Shown here: piece after piece, positions 34,947 to 43,915 of the stretch | Numbering within the stretch: position 1 is the first letter of the stretch | How the letters are laid out: each line of letters opens with the position of its first letter | Source of the DNA: Novosphingobium sp. | Lineage (GTDB): Bacteria > Pseudomonadota > Alphaproteobacteria > Sphingomonadales > Sphingomonadaceae | Direction: 5' to 3' | NCBI RefSeq assembly: GCF_025351285.1 | Contig: NZ_JANXWG010000082.1 | Location: 25,319 to 89,318 of the forward strand | DNA length: 64,000 bases | Notes under the pieces: generated by a model | The model's input: only the letters and a program-made list of their open reading frames with translations | Told to the model about the DNA's origin: nothing | Database searches by the model: none | Position numbers and translations under genes: made by a program

Positions 34947-35395
34947 CCGCTGCGCAGGCGCCTTTGTTCGAGCACAGCGCGTGGGTCGAGGCGCGTGCCG
35001 ATGCGCGGCCGTCATCGGGCGATCGTCATGCCGACGTGATGGCGGTGGTGCACGATGCGACGCCCGACGAACAACTCGCGCTGATCCGCGCGCACCCCGA
35101 ATTGGCCGGCAAGGCCGCGATCGACCGCACGCTGACCGACGCCTCGCAAGCCGAACAGGCTTCGGCCGGGCTTGATCGGCTGACCTCGGACGAGTTCGAA
35201 CGCTTCCACGCGCTCAACGCTGCGTACCGCGAACGCTTCGACTTTCCCTTCATTATCTGCGTTCGCCTGACCGACAAGGCCGGCATCCTCGCGGCGATGG
35301 AGCAGCGCCTCGGCAACACGCACGAGGCCGAAATCGCAACCGCCATCGATCAGATCGGCAAAATCGTGCGGTTGCGGCTGGGGGACGCGGCGTGA
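34943..35395 (+). CDS. uraD: OHCU decarboxylase
   Basis: Converts 2-oxo-4-hydroxy-4-carboxy-5-ureidoimidazoline to (S)-allantoin. The 150-aa protein has the family motifs LIRAHPELAGKAA and FHALNAAYRERFDFPFIICVR, with His in HPELA and the FPFI segment in the active site. Start TTG 34943 overlaps the hpxZ stop (TTGA) with GAGGG 10-14 bases upstream. The normal length and the next two genes (urate oxidase, HIU hydrolase) make this secure. Confidence 0.94.
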   Translation: MTAAQAPLFEHSAWVEARADARPSSGDRHADVMAVVHDATPDEQLALIRAHPELAGKAAIDRTLTDASQAEQASAGLDRLTSDEFERFHALNAAYRERFDFPFIICVRLTDKAGILAAMEQRLGNTHEAEIATAIDQIGKIVRLRLGDAA

Positions 35396-36579
35396 CGGTT
35401 GACCTGACCGAATGGCTAAACCTTGCGATCCGCTGGCTGCACCTTGTCACCGGCATCGCCTGGATCGGCTCGTCGTTCTACTTCGTGTGGCTCGACAATC
35501 ACTTGAAGCCGCCCGCAAATGGAGACGCTTCGGGCGAAGTGTGGTCGGTCCACGGCGGTGGATTCTACCACAACCAGAAGTACCAGGTGGCGCCCAGCCA
35601 GATGCCCGACGAGCTTCACTGGTTCAAGTGGGAGGCCTACTGGACCTGGATCAGCGGCTTTTCGCTGCTGGTGCTGGTGTATTACGTGGGCGCCCGGAAC
35701 ACCCTGATCGATCCCGCCAAGGTTGCGCTGTCTGCGCCTGCCGCCATCGGCATCGGGTTGACATTCCTGGCGGCTGGCTGGGTGGCTTACGATCTGCTGT
35801 GCCGTTCCCCGCTCAAGGTCAACAACCGCGCAATCGGCGTGATCTGGTTTGCGCTCCTGCTGGCATCGGCGATCGCGCTGAACGGCCTGTTCCAGGCCCG
35901 CGGGGCCTACCTTCATGTCGGCGCGATGATCGGTTCGGTCATGGTCGGCAACGTGTTCTTCGTGATCATCCCCAACCAGCGCAAGGTGGTGGCGGATCTG
36001 GTCGCGGGGCGCGTGCCCGATCCGGCGCTGGGCCAGGCGGCCAAGCAGCGATCGTTGCACAACAACTACATGACGCTGCCTGTGCTGTTCGCGATGCTCA
36101 GCCCGCATTATCCGATGACTTATGGCGCGCAGCGGCCGTGGCTGGTGCTGGCGTTGATCGGGCTGACCGGCGTGGCGGTTCGGCATGTCTTCAACTTGCG
36201 GCACAAAGGCGCGAACACGACCACGGCGATGGCGCTGGCCGCAGGACTGGCGCTGGCAAGCGTGACCTATGTTTCTCTCGAAAAATCAGGCGACAGACCG
36301 CAGGCCGGCCCGACCGACGCCGTCGTTTTCGCCGATATTCAGCCGATCCTCGCGACACATTGCGCAGCTTGCCACGCGCTGCACCCCACCAATGCCGCCT
36401 TTACCTCGCCGCCGCTGGGAGTCTTGCTCGACAGCTACGAACACGTCCGCGCCGTCGCGCCGCGGATCAAGCTGGTCGCGGTCGACGCACAGATCATGCC
36501 GCTGGGCAACACCACCGGCATGACCGCTGCCGAGCGCCGGACGCTGGGCCAGTGGATCGCCCAAGGAGCGCCGCGATGA
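35392..36579 (+). CDS. puuD: membrane urate oxidase with C-terminal cytochrome c domain
   Basis: PuuD oxidises urate to 5-hydroxyisourate and passes electrons to the respiratory chain instead of O2 directly. The 395-aa protein has about eight hydrophobic helices (WLHLVTGIAWIGSSFYFVWLDNHL at the start) and a C-terminal haem c site CAACH (Cys324, Cys327, His328), with an axial Met candidate in QIMPLGN. This is the fused form of the enzyme. Start GTG 35392 overlaps uraD (GTGA). The cytochrome domain faces the periplasm by family knowledge. Confidence 0.95.
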   Translation: MTVDLTEWLNLAIRWLHLVTGIAWIGSSFYFVWLDNHLKPPANGDASGEVWSVHGGGFYHNQKYQVAPSQMPDELHWFKWEAYWTWISGFSLLVLVYYVGARNTLIDPAKVALSAPAAIGIGLTFLAAGWVAYDLLCRSPLKVNNRAIGVIWFALLLASAIALNGLFQARGAYLHVGAMIGSVMVGNVFFVIIPNQRKVVADLVAGRVPDPALGQAAKQRSLHNNYMTLPVLFAMLSPHYPMTYGAQRPWLVLALIGLTGVAVRHVFNLRHKGANTTTAMALAAGLALASVTYVSLEKSGDRPQAGPTDAVVFADIQPILATHCAACHALHPTNAAFTSPPLGVLLDSYEHVRAVAPRIKLVAVDAQIMPLGNTTGMTAAERRTLGQWIAQGAPR

Positions 36580-36908
36580 TTTCGCTATCCACGCATGTGC
36601 TCGACACCGCGCGCGGAGCGCCCGCAGCGCATGTCGCGATCACGCTGGCCAATGCGGCAGGAACGCAGTTGTTTGCCGGTGCAACCGATGCGGACGGGCG
36701 CTGCAAGGCGTTTCCCGGGCTCGATCCCGGACGGTATCGCCTGACTTTCACGGTCGGCAGCTATTTCACCGGGCAAGGCGCCATGCTGACCGATCCCCCC
36801 TTTCTCGACGTGATCGTGATCGACTTCGGCCTGTCGGGGGCCGATGGCCACTACCACGTCCCGCTGCTCGTCTCGCCTTACGGCTACTCGACCTACCGGG
36901 GCAGTTGA
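36576..36908 (+). CDS. pucM: 5-hydroxyisourate hydrolase (transthyretin-like)
   Basis: Hydrolyses 5-hydroxyisourate to OHCU. The 110-aa protein has the N-terminal LSTHVLDTARGAPA motif and the diagnostic C-terminal YHVPLLVSPYGYSTYRGS ending in YRGS. No signal peptide is present. ATG 36576 overlaps the puuD stop (ATGA). The xdhA start follows after one base. Confidence 0.96.
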   Translation: MISLSTHVLDTARGAPAAHVAITLANAAGTQLFAGATDADGRCKAFPGLDPGRYRLTFTVGSYFTGQGAMLTDPPFLDVIVIDFGLSGADGHYHVPLLVSPYGYSTYRGS

Positions 36909-36909
36909 G

Positions 36910-38343
36910 GTGGGCTTGCGCTTTCTTCTCGACGGTGCGGTCGTGGAGCCGGGCGAGATCGCGCCCACCACCACCGTGCTCGAATACTTGCGCACCGTGC
37001 TGCGGCGGACCGGCACCATGGAAGGTTGCGCCGAGGGCGATTGCGGCGCCTGCACGGTGTTGGTTGGCGAACTGCAAACGGACTGCAACGGCATTGCCTG
37101 GCGCTCGGTCAACGCCTGCATCCTGTTTCTGCCGATGCTTCACGGCAAGGCGCTGCTGACGGTGGAAAGTCTTGGCAAGCCGGACGCACTCGATCCGCTG
37201 CAGGAACTGATGGCGGCCAATGGCAGTTCGCAATGCGGGTTCTGCACGCCGGGGTTCGTGATGTCGCTGCACGGTCGGCGGATCGGCGCGGCGGGCCATG
37301 ATCTGCCCGCCGTTGACGTTCTGGCGGGCAACTTGTGCCGCTGCACCGGTTATGGTCCGATCCTTGACGCGGCCGACAAGCTCGGACCCGTTGCGCGCGA
37401 CGACAGCGCCACCGTGGCCGCTTTAAGGTCGATCGAACCGGCAGAAACCGTGGCCGGCCGGTTCGGTGAACAGCGCTGGTATGTCCCGCGAACGAACGCC
37501 GCGCTGGCAGACCTGCTCGCTCAGCATCCCGATGCACGCATCGTGGCGGGGGCGACCGATGTCGGGCTGTGGGTGACCAAGGGCTTGCGCGACCTCGGCA
37601 CCGTGATCTTCATCGGCGATATCGGCGAACTGCGCGCAATCGAAGAAACCCCCGCAGGCCTGACGATCGGCGCGGGCGTTCGCTATGCCCAGGCGCACGC
37701 GGCGTTCGTGCGGCTGCACCCCGCGCTCGGCGAATTGACCCGGCGCATCGGCGGGCTCCAGGTGCGCAATTCGGCCACGATCGGCGGCAATGTGGCCAAC
37801 GGTTCGCCGATCGGGGACGGCCCGCCCGCCTTGATCGCACTGGGCGCCACGCTGACTTTGCGCGGCGCTGCGGGCACCCGATCGATGCCGATCGAGGACT
37901 ATTTCCTCGACTACGGCAAGCAGGACCTACGCGCGGGCGAATTCGTTGAACGGATCTACGTGCCTCGCCCCGGCCCGGACGACATCGTGCATATTTCCAA
38001 GCTGTCGCGCCGGTTCGACAGCGACATCTCGGCGGTGTGCGGCGCGTTCAAACTGGCCGTCCGCGATGGCCGCATCGTATCGGCGAGCGTCGCGTTCGGC
38101 GGTATGGCCGCGACCCCACGGCGCGCGACCGCGTGTGAGGCGGCGCTGACCGACGCCCCGTTCACGCTCGCCTCGATCGAACGTGCGGCGGCGGCGTTGC
38201 GCACCGATTACGCGCCGCTCAGCGATGTACGCGGATCGGCGGACTACCGGCTGAAAGCGGCCGCAAACCTGCTTTTACGGCTGTGGCATGAAGCGCAAGG
38301 TGTGTCCGCATCGCTCCTTGCGCTCGAAGCGACCGATGGCTGA
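36910..38343 (+). CDS. xdhA: xanthine dehydrogenase small subunit (2Fe-2S and FAD)
   Basis: Carries electrons from the molybdenum centre to NAD+. The 477-aa protein has the plant-type 2Fe-2S domain (Cys40, Cys45, Cys48 in GCAEGDCGACTV), the second 2Fe-2S domain (CGFCTPGF and NLCRCTGYGPIL), then the FAD domain (IVAGATDVGLWV and IGGNVANGSPIGDGPP). I choose GTG 36910, just after the pucM stop; earlier in-frame codons lie inside pucM. TTG 36916 is an alternative. It overlaps xdhB by 8 bp. Confidence 0.95.
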   Translation: MGLRFLLDGAVVEPGEIAPTTTVLEYLRTVLRRTGTMEGCAEGDCGACTVLVGELQTDCNGIAWRSVNACILFLPMLHGKALLTVESLGKPDALDPLQELMAANGSSQCGFCTPGFVMSLHGRRIGAAGHDLPAVDVLAGNLCRCTGYGPILDAADKLGPVARDDSATVAALRSIEPAETVAGRFGEQRWYVPRTNAALADLLAQHPDARIVAGATDVGLWVTKGLRDLGTVIFIGDIGELRAIEETPAGLTIGAGVRYAQAHAAFVRLHPALGELTRRIGGLQVRNSATIGGNVANGSPIGDGPPALIALGATLTLRGAAGTRSMPIEDYFLDYGKQDLRAGEFVERIYVPRPGPDDIVHISKLSRRFDSDISAVCGAFKLAVRDGRIVSASVAFGGMAATPRRATACEAALTDAPFTLASIERAAAALRTDYAPLSDVRGSADYRLKAAANLLLRLWHEAQGVSASLLALEATDG

Positions 38344-40645
38344 ATCCGATCCCGCATTGGCGGTGGTGGCCAAGCCATCGCACCCGCACGACAGCGCGCG
38401 GCTCCATGTCAGCGGCGCTGCGCGCTACATCGACGACGAGCCCGAACCGGCTGGAATGCTGCACCTGGCGTTCGGACAGAGCAGCATGGCCCACGCGCGA
38501 ATTGCGGCGATGGACCTTGCGGCCGTGCGCAAGGCCGAAGGCGTGGTCGCGGTGTTCAGGGCCCAGGACATTCCCGGCGCCAACGATGTCAGCCCGGTCG
38601 CCGGGGATGACCGGCTGCTGGCCGCCGGCGAGGTCATCAACGTGGGCCAGCCGGTGTTCCTGGTCGCCGCAACCAGCCGCAACGCCGCGCGCAAGGCGGC
38701 TACAATGGGCCGCATCGACTACGAACCGTTGCCCATGACTTTGACGATCGCCGATGCGCGCGCCGCCGCCTCGCTGATCGAACCGACCCAGCGGATGGCG
38801 CGCGGTGACGCCACCTCGGCGCTGACTGCTGCACCGCTGCACCTGTCGAGCGGGTTCGAGATCGGCGGGCAGGATCACTTCTATCTCGAAGGCCAGATCG
38901 CCACCGCCACGCCCCGCGAAGACGGCCAGATCCATGTCCTCAGTTCAACGCAACACCCGAGCGAGGTGCAACACCTGATCGCGCATATGCTCGGTCTTCC
39001 TTCGTCCGATGTCACGGTCGAAGTGCGCCGGATGGGCGGGGCGTTCGGCGGCAAGGAAACGCAGGCCGCGCTGTTCGCGGCTGCGGCGGCGCTGGTCGCC
39101 GCCAAGACCGGCCGCCCCGCCAAATTCCGCGCCGACCGCGACGACGACATGGCGATCACCGGCAAACGCCACGAATTTCGCGTCGATTACGAGGTCGGGT
39201 TCGATGAGGTCGGGCACATCCTCGCGCTGCGGCTGCAACTGGCGTCGCGCTGCGGTGCCACGGTCGACCTGTCGCCAGCGATCAACGACCGCGCGATGTT
39301 CCACGCCGACAACTGCTACTGGCTGCCCCACATCGAGATCGTGTCCGAGCGGCTGAAGACCAACACTGTCTCGGCCACCGCCTTCCGCGGCTTCGGCGGG
39401 CCGCAGGGGATGCTGGCGATCGAGCGCGTGATCGATGAGGTGGCCGCGCGACTGGGGCTCGACCCGATCGAGGTGCGGTGCGCCAACCTTTACGGGCCGG
39501 GCCGGGACGTGACGCCTTATGGCATGACAGTGACCGACAACATCGCACCGCAACTGATCGCGCGGTTGCGCGCAACGTCCGGGTACGACGCGCGGCGGGC
39601 GGCGATCGCTTCGTTCAACGCAAGCAGTCCGGTACTCAAACGCGGCATCGCGCTGACCCCGGTCAAGTTCGGGATCAGCTTCACCACCACGCACCTCAAC
39701 CAGGCCGGCGCGTTGGTCCACGTCTATGCCGACGGCAGCATCCAGATCAATCACGGCGGCACCGAGATGGGCCAGGGGCTTTATATCAAGGTTGCGCAAG
39801 TGGTCGCCGACGTGTTCGCGGTGCCGGTGTCGCGCGTGCGGATCACCGCGACGCGCACCGACAAGGTGCCCAACACATCGGCGACCGCGGCCTCGGCGGG
39901 GGCCGATCTCAACGGCATGGCCGCGCACCGCGCTGCAACGGCTATCCGCGATCGGCTGACGGCATTTCTTGCAAGCATCCGGGGTTGCGAGCCTGGCGAT
40001 GTCTGTTTCACCCCCGAAGGCGTCGCCATCGGCGCAGAAGTGCTGCCCTTCGACAAGCTCTGCCGCCTCGCGCATTTCGGCCGGATATCGCTCTCCGCCA
40101 CCGGATTCTATGCCACGCCGGAAATCCACTACGACCGCGCCACGCACCAAGGCCGCCCGTTCTACTATTTCGCCTACGGTGCGGCGGTGACCGAAGTGGC
40201 GATCGACACGCTGACCGGTGAGCACAAGGTCTTGGGCGTCGACATCCTCCACGACGTCGGTCGGTCCCTCAATCCAGGCATCGATCGCGGGCAGATCGAG
40301 GGCGGTTTCGTCCAGGGCCAGGGCTGGCTGACGACCGAGCAACTCGTGTTCGACGACAAGGGCCGGCTGCTCACCCATTCGCCCGCGACCTACAAGATCC
40401 CGACCGCATCCGATCGCCCGCGCCGCTTCAACATCGACTTGTGGGACGGCGAAAACGTGGCGCCGACGATCAACCGCTCGAAGGCCGTGGGCGAACCGCC
40501 GCTGATGCTGGCGATCTCGGTGTTCTCGGCGCTGACTCAGGCGGTCGCTGCGACCGCACCCGATACGCGGCGCCTGCCCCCGCTTGATGCGCCGGCAACG
40601 CCCGAGCACATCTTGCGCGCGATCGCGGAGCATTGCGAACCGTGA
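38336..40645 (+). CDS. xdhB: xanthine dehydrogenase molybdenum-binding subunit
   Basis: Oxidises hypoxanthine and xanthine to urate at a molybdopterin centre. The 769-aa protein has the expected motifs: GGQDHFYLEGQIA, RMGGAFGGKETQ, the substrate-Arg loop TAFRGFGGPQG, INHGGTEMGQGLYIKVAQV and the catalytic Glu region GEPPLMLAISV near the C-terminus. ATG 38336 gives a normal N-terminus; an upstream ATG (38288) would add basic residues only. Coupled to xdhC by GTGA. Confidence 0.97.
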   Translation: MAESDPALAVVAKPSHPHDSARLHVSGAARYIDDEPEPAGMLHLAFGQSSMAHARIAAMDLAAVRKAEGVVAVFRAQDIPGANDVSPVAGDDRLLAAGEVINVGQPVFLVAATSRNAARKAATMGRIDYEPLPMTLTIADARAAASLIEPTQRMARGDATSALTAAPLHLSSGFEIGGQDHFYLEGQIATATPREDGQIHVLSSTQHPSEVQHLIAHMLGLPSSDVTVEVRRMGGAFGGKETQAALFAAAAALVAAKTGRPAKFRADRDDDMAITGKRHEFRVDYEVGFDEVGHILALRLQLASRCGATVDLSPAINDRAMFHADNCYWLPHIEIVSERLKTNTVSATAFRGFGGPQGMLAIERVIDEVAARLGLDPIEVRCANLYGPGRDVTPYGMTVTDNIAPQLIARLRATSGYDARRAAIASFNASSPVLKRGIALTPVKFGISFTTTHLNQAGALVHVYADGSIQINHGGTEMGQGLYIKVAQVVADVFAVPVSRVRITATRTDKVPNTSATAASAGADLNGMAAHRAATAIRDRLTAFLASIRGCEPGDVCFTPEGVAIGAEVLPFDKLCRLAHFGRISLSATGFYATPEIHYDRATHQGRPFYYFAYGAAVTEVAIDTLTGEHKVLGVDILHDVGRSLNPGIDRGQIEGGFVQGQGWLTTEQLVFDDKGRLLTHSPATYKIPTASDRPRRFNIDLWDGENVAPTINRSKAVGEPPLMLAISVFSALTQAVAATAPDTRRLPPLDAPATPEHILRAIAEHCEP

Positions 40646-41571
40646 GCGACTGGCTGGCCGCCCTGCGCGAGATCGACGGGCGCGAGCCGGTGGCGATGGT
40701 CAGCGTGCTCGCCACCGAAGGCTCGGCCCCGCGCGGGGCGGGCACGCGGATGCTGGTCATGGGCACTGCGCTCCACGGCACAATCGGCGGCGGTCAGCTC
40801 GAATACCGCGCGGTAGAGCAGGCGCGGGCGATACTCGCGCTGCCGCCGTGCACCTGGCGCGTGCAGGACTATCCGCTAGGGCCGCTGCTGGGCCAGTGTT
40901 GTGGCGGGCGGGTGCGGTTATTGGTCGAGCATGTCGACCCCGACACGCTCGGCTGGCTCGATCAGGCCTTGGAGGGCGCGGTGCTGGTCTCGCGGTTCGA
41001 GGCCGACCGGATCGTGCGCACGACCGTCGCCGATCCGCGCGCGGCACCGCTGGCGCCGCCGCCATCCGCGCGCGGCGATCGGCCGGAGGCGGGCGCGGTC
41101 CTGGTCGAACCGCTTGGGACACGGCGCCCGGTGTGGCTGTTCGGCGCGGGGCACGTCGGCCAGGCGATCGCGCGCCACGCTAGCGGTCTGCCACTTCGGC
41201 TCGCGTGGTTCGACACGCGGTCCGACCTCGCTACAATCGACGGCGTCGCGATCGTGCCCGAGAACAGCGTCGAGGCTTGCGTCGCCGATGCGCCCAACGA
41301 CGCGGCGGTGGTCATCCTGACCCATGACCATGGCCTCGATTATCGGCTGGTGCGGGCGGCACTGGACCGGGGCGACCTCGCGTTCGTCGGTCTGATCGGA
41401 TCGGCCACCAAGCGCGCACGGTTCCTGTCGCGGCTCGAAAGCGACGGAATCCCGGCGGAAGCCCGCGCGCGGCTGACTTCGCCGATCGGGATTGCGGGGG
41501 TGACGGGCAAGGAGCCCGATGTGATCGCCGTCGGAACGCTGGTGCAGCTTCTGCAACTGGGCGCGCCATGA
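40642..41571 (+). CDS. xdhC: xanthine dehydrogenase accessory protein (Moco sulfurase/chaperone)
   Basis: XdhC binds and protects sulfurated molybdenum cofactor and inserts it into XdhB. The 309-aa protein has the XdhC N-domain (MVSVLATEGSAPRGAGTRMLV, GTIGGGQLEYRAVE, LGQCCGGRV) and the Rossmann-like C-domain (VWLFGAGHVGQAIARHA, DLAFVGLIGSATKRARFLSRL). GTG 40642 overlaps the xdhB stop; a TTG three codons earlier is less likely. Confidence 0.95.
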   Translation: MSDWLAALREIDGREPVAMVSVLATEGSAPRGAGTRMLVMGTALHGTIGGGQLEYRAVEQARAILALPPCTWRVQDYPLGPLLGQCCGGRVRLLVEHVDPDTLGWLDQALEGAVLVSRFEADRIVRTTVADPRAAPLAPPPSARGDRPEAGAVLVEPLGTRRPVWLFGAGHVGQAIARHASGLPLRLAWFDTRSDLATIDGVAIVPENSVEACVADAPNDAAVVILTHDHGLDYRLVRAALDRGDLAFVGLIGSATKRARFLSRLESDGIPAEARARLTSPIGIAGVTGKEPDVIAVGTLVQLLQLGAP

Positions 41572-42875
41572 CCATCATCGCGTTTCGCGGCGAACTGCTG
41601 TCGGTCGGGCGCGATCCGGCGACCGATCCTCAAGCAGTGCGGCACGAGCGCGATGGGCTGCTGGTGGTCGAAGACGGCATCGTGGTCGCGCGTGGGGCTT
41701 GTGCCGATCTCGCGCCGCGCTTTGGCGGGCTGACGACCACGAAGCTGCCTGGGCTGATCGTGCCCGGCTTCGTCGACGCGCATGTCCATTATCCGCAGTT
41801 CGACCGCATCGCCTCGCACGGCGCGCAACTGCTGGAGTGGCTCGACCGGCACATCTATCCGGCCGAAAAGGCGTTCGCAGACCGCGCGCATGCCGATGCC
41901 GTGGCCGGGCTGTTCCTCGACGAGCTGCTGCGCAACGGCACGACCAGCGCACTGGTGTTCGCGACGGTCCACGCGCATTCGGTCGATGCATTGTTCGAAG
42001 CGGCGCTGGACCGGCGGATGCGGATTATCTCGGGCAAAGTGCTGATGGATCTCGGGCCGCCGGGCCTGGCCGATACGCCCGAACTCGCCCGCAGCGAAAG
42101 CGAAGCGCTGATCGCGCGCTGGCAGGATCGCGGACGGCTGGGTTACGCGATCACACCGCGTTTTGCGCTGACTTCGTCCGACGCGCAGTTGCACGTGGCC
42201 GGCGCCCTGCTCGAAGCGCATCCGCAGGTGCTGATGCATACGCACCTTGCCGAAAACGTGGACGAATGCGCCGCCGTCGCCGCGCGTTTTACCGACTCGC
42301 TGGATTACCTCGATGCTTATGACCGGTTCGGGCTGGTCGGCGCGCGATCGGTGTTTGCGCATGGCATCCACTTGTCATCGCGCAGTTGCACCCGGCTGGC
42401 GCAGAGCGGTGCGGGCATTGCCGTTTGCCCGAGTTCGAACCTGTTCCTGGGTTCGGGGTTGTTCGATTTCGGGCAGGCCGCCGCGCATGGCGTAAAGCTG
42501 GGCCTTGGCAGTGATGTGGGCGCGGGGACGAGCTTGTCGATGCTGCACACCGCCGGCCTTGCGTACCAGGCCGCACAAGCACGCCGCCACGCGCTCGATC
42601 CATTCCGCGCGCTTTATCTGGCCACGGCAGGCGGGGCCGCGTTACTGCATATCGCCGACCGGGTCGGCGCGCTGGAGCCGGGGCAGGAAGCCGATTTCAT
42701 TGTGCTCGATCCGGCTGCAACGCCTTTGCTGGCGCGGCGCACGCGCGGTGCAAGCCTGGCAGAGCAATTATTCGCGCTCCAGATCCTGGGCGATGACCGG
42801 GCGATCGCCGCCACGTACCTGATGGGTGAACTGGCCTGGAGCCGGTCAGCCGATGATGCGCGCCCGGTTGGGTGA
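41568..42875 (+). CDS. guaD: guanine deaminase
   Basis: Deaminates guanine to xanthine for XdhABC. The 435-aa amidohydrolase has the metal motif GFVDAHVHYPQF (H-x-H), HTHLAENVDEC, FAHGIHLSS, and the AtzA/GuaD-type CPSSNLFLGSGLFD with SDVGAGTSLSML. Length and motifs fit bacterial GuaD. ATGA overlap with xdhC. Its last 30 bp overlap the convergent epimerase gene. It ends the long co-directional run that began at hpxX. Confidence 0.95.
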   Translation: MTIIAFRGELLSVGRDPATDPQAVRHERDGLLVVEDGIVVARGACADLAPRFGGLTTTKLPGLIVPGFVDAHVHYPQFDRIASHGAQLLEWLDRHIYPAEKAFADRAHADAVAGLFLDELLRNGTTSALVFATVHAHSVDALFEAALDRRMRIISGKVLMDLGPPGLADTPELARSESEALIARWQDRGRLGYAITPRFALTSSDAQLHVAGALLEAHPQVLMHTHLAENVDECAAVAARFTDSLDYLDAYDRFGLVGARSVFAHGIHLSSRSCTRLAQSGAGIAVCPSSNLFLGSGLFDFGQAAAHGVKLGLGSDVGAGTSLSMLHTAGLAYQAAQARRHALDPFRALYLATAGGAALLHIADRVGALEPGQEADFIVLDPAATPLLARRTRGASLAEQLFALQILGDDRAIAATYLMGELAWSRSADDARPVG

Positions 42876-43805
42876 GGTGTACGAAGGGTCGTGCACGAAC
42901 GGCAGTGCGCGCCCTTTGCGCAACGCGGCGAGCACGGCGGCAAAATCGGTGCGCGCACGAAAGCCCAGCCGATGCTCGGCATGGCTGGCATCATAGACCC
43001 GGCCGATCGTCGCTGGCAGCGTCCAACCTCGCGCCGCATAAAGCGCGGGCGCATCGGGATAGAGCCGCGCGATCACCGCTGCCGCATCGCGCTTCAATTC
43101 CGCCGCATCGGCGCGCACAAACGGAGTGGGGGCGGACAGGACGAAGGTGTCGAACCCCAGTTCGGGCGCGCGTTCCAGTGCCGCGACGTGCGCGGCGGCC
43201 GCGTCCTCGACGGTCAACCGCCGGTTGAGCAATTCGTTGGCCTTGAGGTTTTCGCCCGCTGGTTTGCCTTGGGTATCGTCATCCTCGGGAAAGAACCGGC
43301 CGGTGCGCAGCACCACGCATGGCAAGCCGTGTTCGGCCGCGTAAAGCCGGCACAGGCCCTCGGCCGCCAGCTTGGTCACGCCGTAGATGTTGCGCGGGGC
43401 GAGCGGGCCGGCCTGTTCATCGAGCCACACCGCCGCGTCGCCACGTTCGGCGCGGATCGTGGCGCTGATCATCAGTGAGGTTGTCGATGTGAACACGAAC
43501 CGGTCGTGACCGGCGGCGCGGGCAGCGGCAAGCAGGTTGCGCGTGCCGGTCACGTTCACTTCGATGAATGCCTGTTCGTCGAAACGGGCGATGTCGGGTT
43601 TGTGGAGCGCCCCGGCGTGGATCACCGCGCCGATGCCCGTTTCCATCGCCCGATCGACCACCGCGCGATCGGCAACCGAACCGATGATCTGCGTGTCGAG
43701 GCCCGCCACGACGTCCAGCCCAGTGACCTGGTGGCCGGCTTCCCGCAATTGCGGGGCGAGGAAACGGCCGAGCCAGCCCGACGAACCGGTAAGGAGGATG
43801 CGCAT
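42846..43805 (-). CDS. NAD-dependent epimerase/dehydratase (extended SDR)
   Basis: A 319-aa SDR protein with MRILLTGSSGWLGRFLAPQLREAGH (nucleotide-binding Gly motif), VIHAGALHKPDI, FTSTTSLM and the catalytic YGVTK (IYGVTKLAAEGLC), then VLRTGRFFPEDDD. Substrate is unknown. Start ATG 43805 is chosen because it directly precedes the Rossmann motif. It is the only minus-strand gene between guaD and the deaminase, convergent with guaD (30-bp overlap) and divergent from the deaminase (110 bp). Its role in purine metabolism is unclear. Confidence 0.82.
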   Translation of the reverse strand: MRILLTGSSGWLGRFLAPQLREAGHQVTGLDVVAGLDTQIIGSVADRAVVDRAMETGIGAVIHAGALHKPDIARFDEQAFIEVNVTGTRNLLAAARAAGHDRFVFTSTTSLMISATIRAERGDAAVWLDEQAGPLAPRNIYGVTKLAAEGLCRLYAAEHGLPCVVLRTGRFFPEDDDTQGKPAGENLKANELLNRRLTVEDAAAAHVAALERAPELGFDTFVLSAPTPFVRADAAELKRDAAAVIARLYPDAPALYAARGWTLPATIGRVYDASHAEHRLGFRARTDFAAVLAALRKGRALPFVHDPSYTSPNRARIIG

Positions 43806-43915
43806 GGCGCGGGCGTAATCGCAGACCCTCAGGCTGGCAATTGCGACCATTTTTGCAACGCCGCGTGGCGTTCATTCTGTTTGATGGCGCCAGCCCTCGC
43901 GCCTATCCCCGCGCG

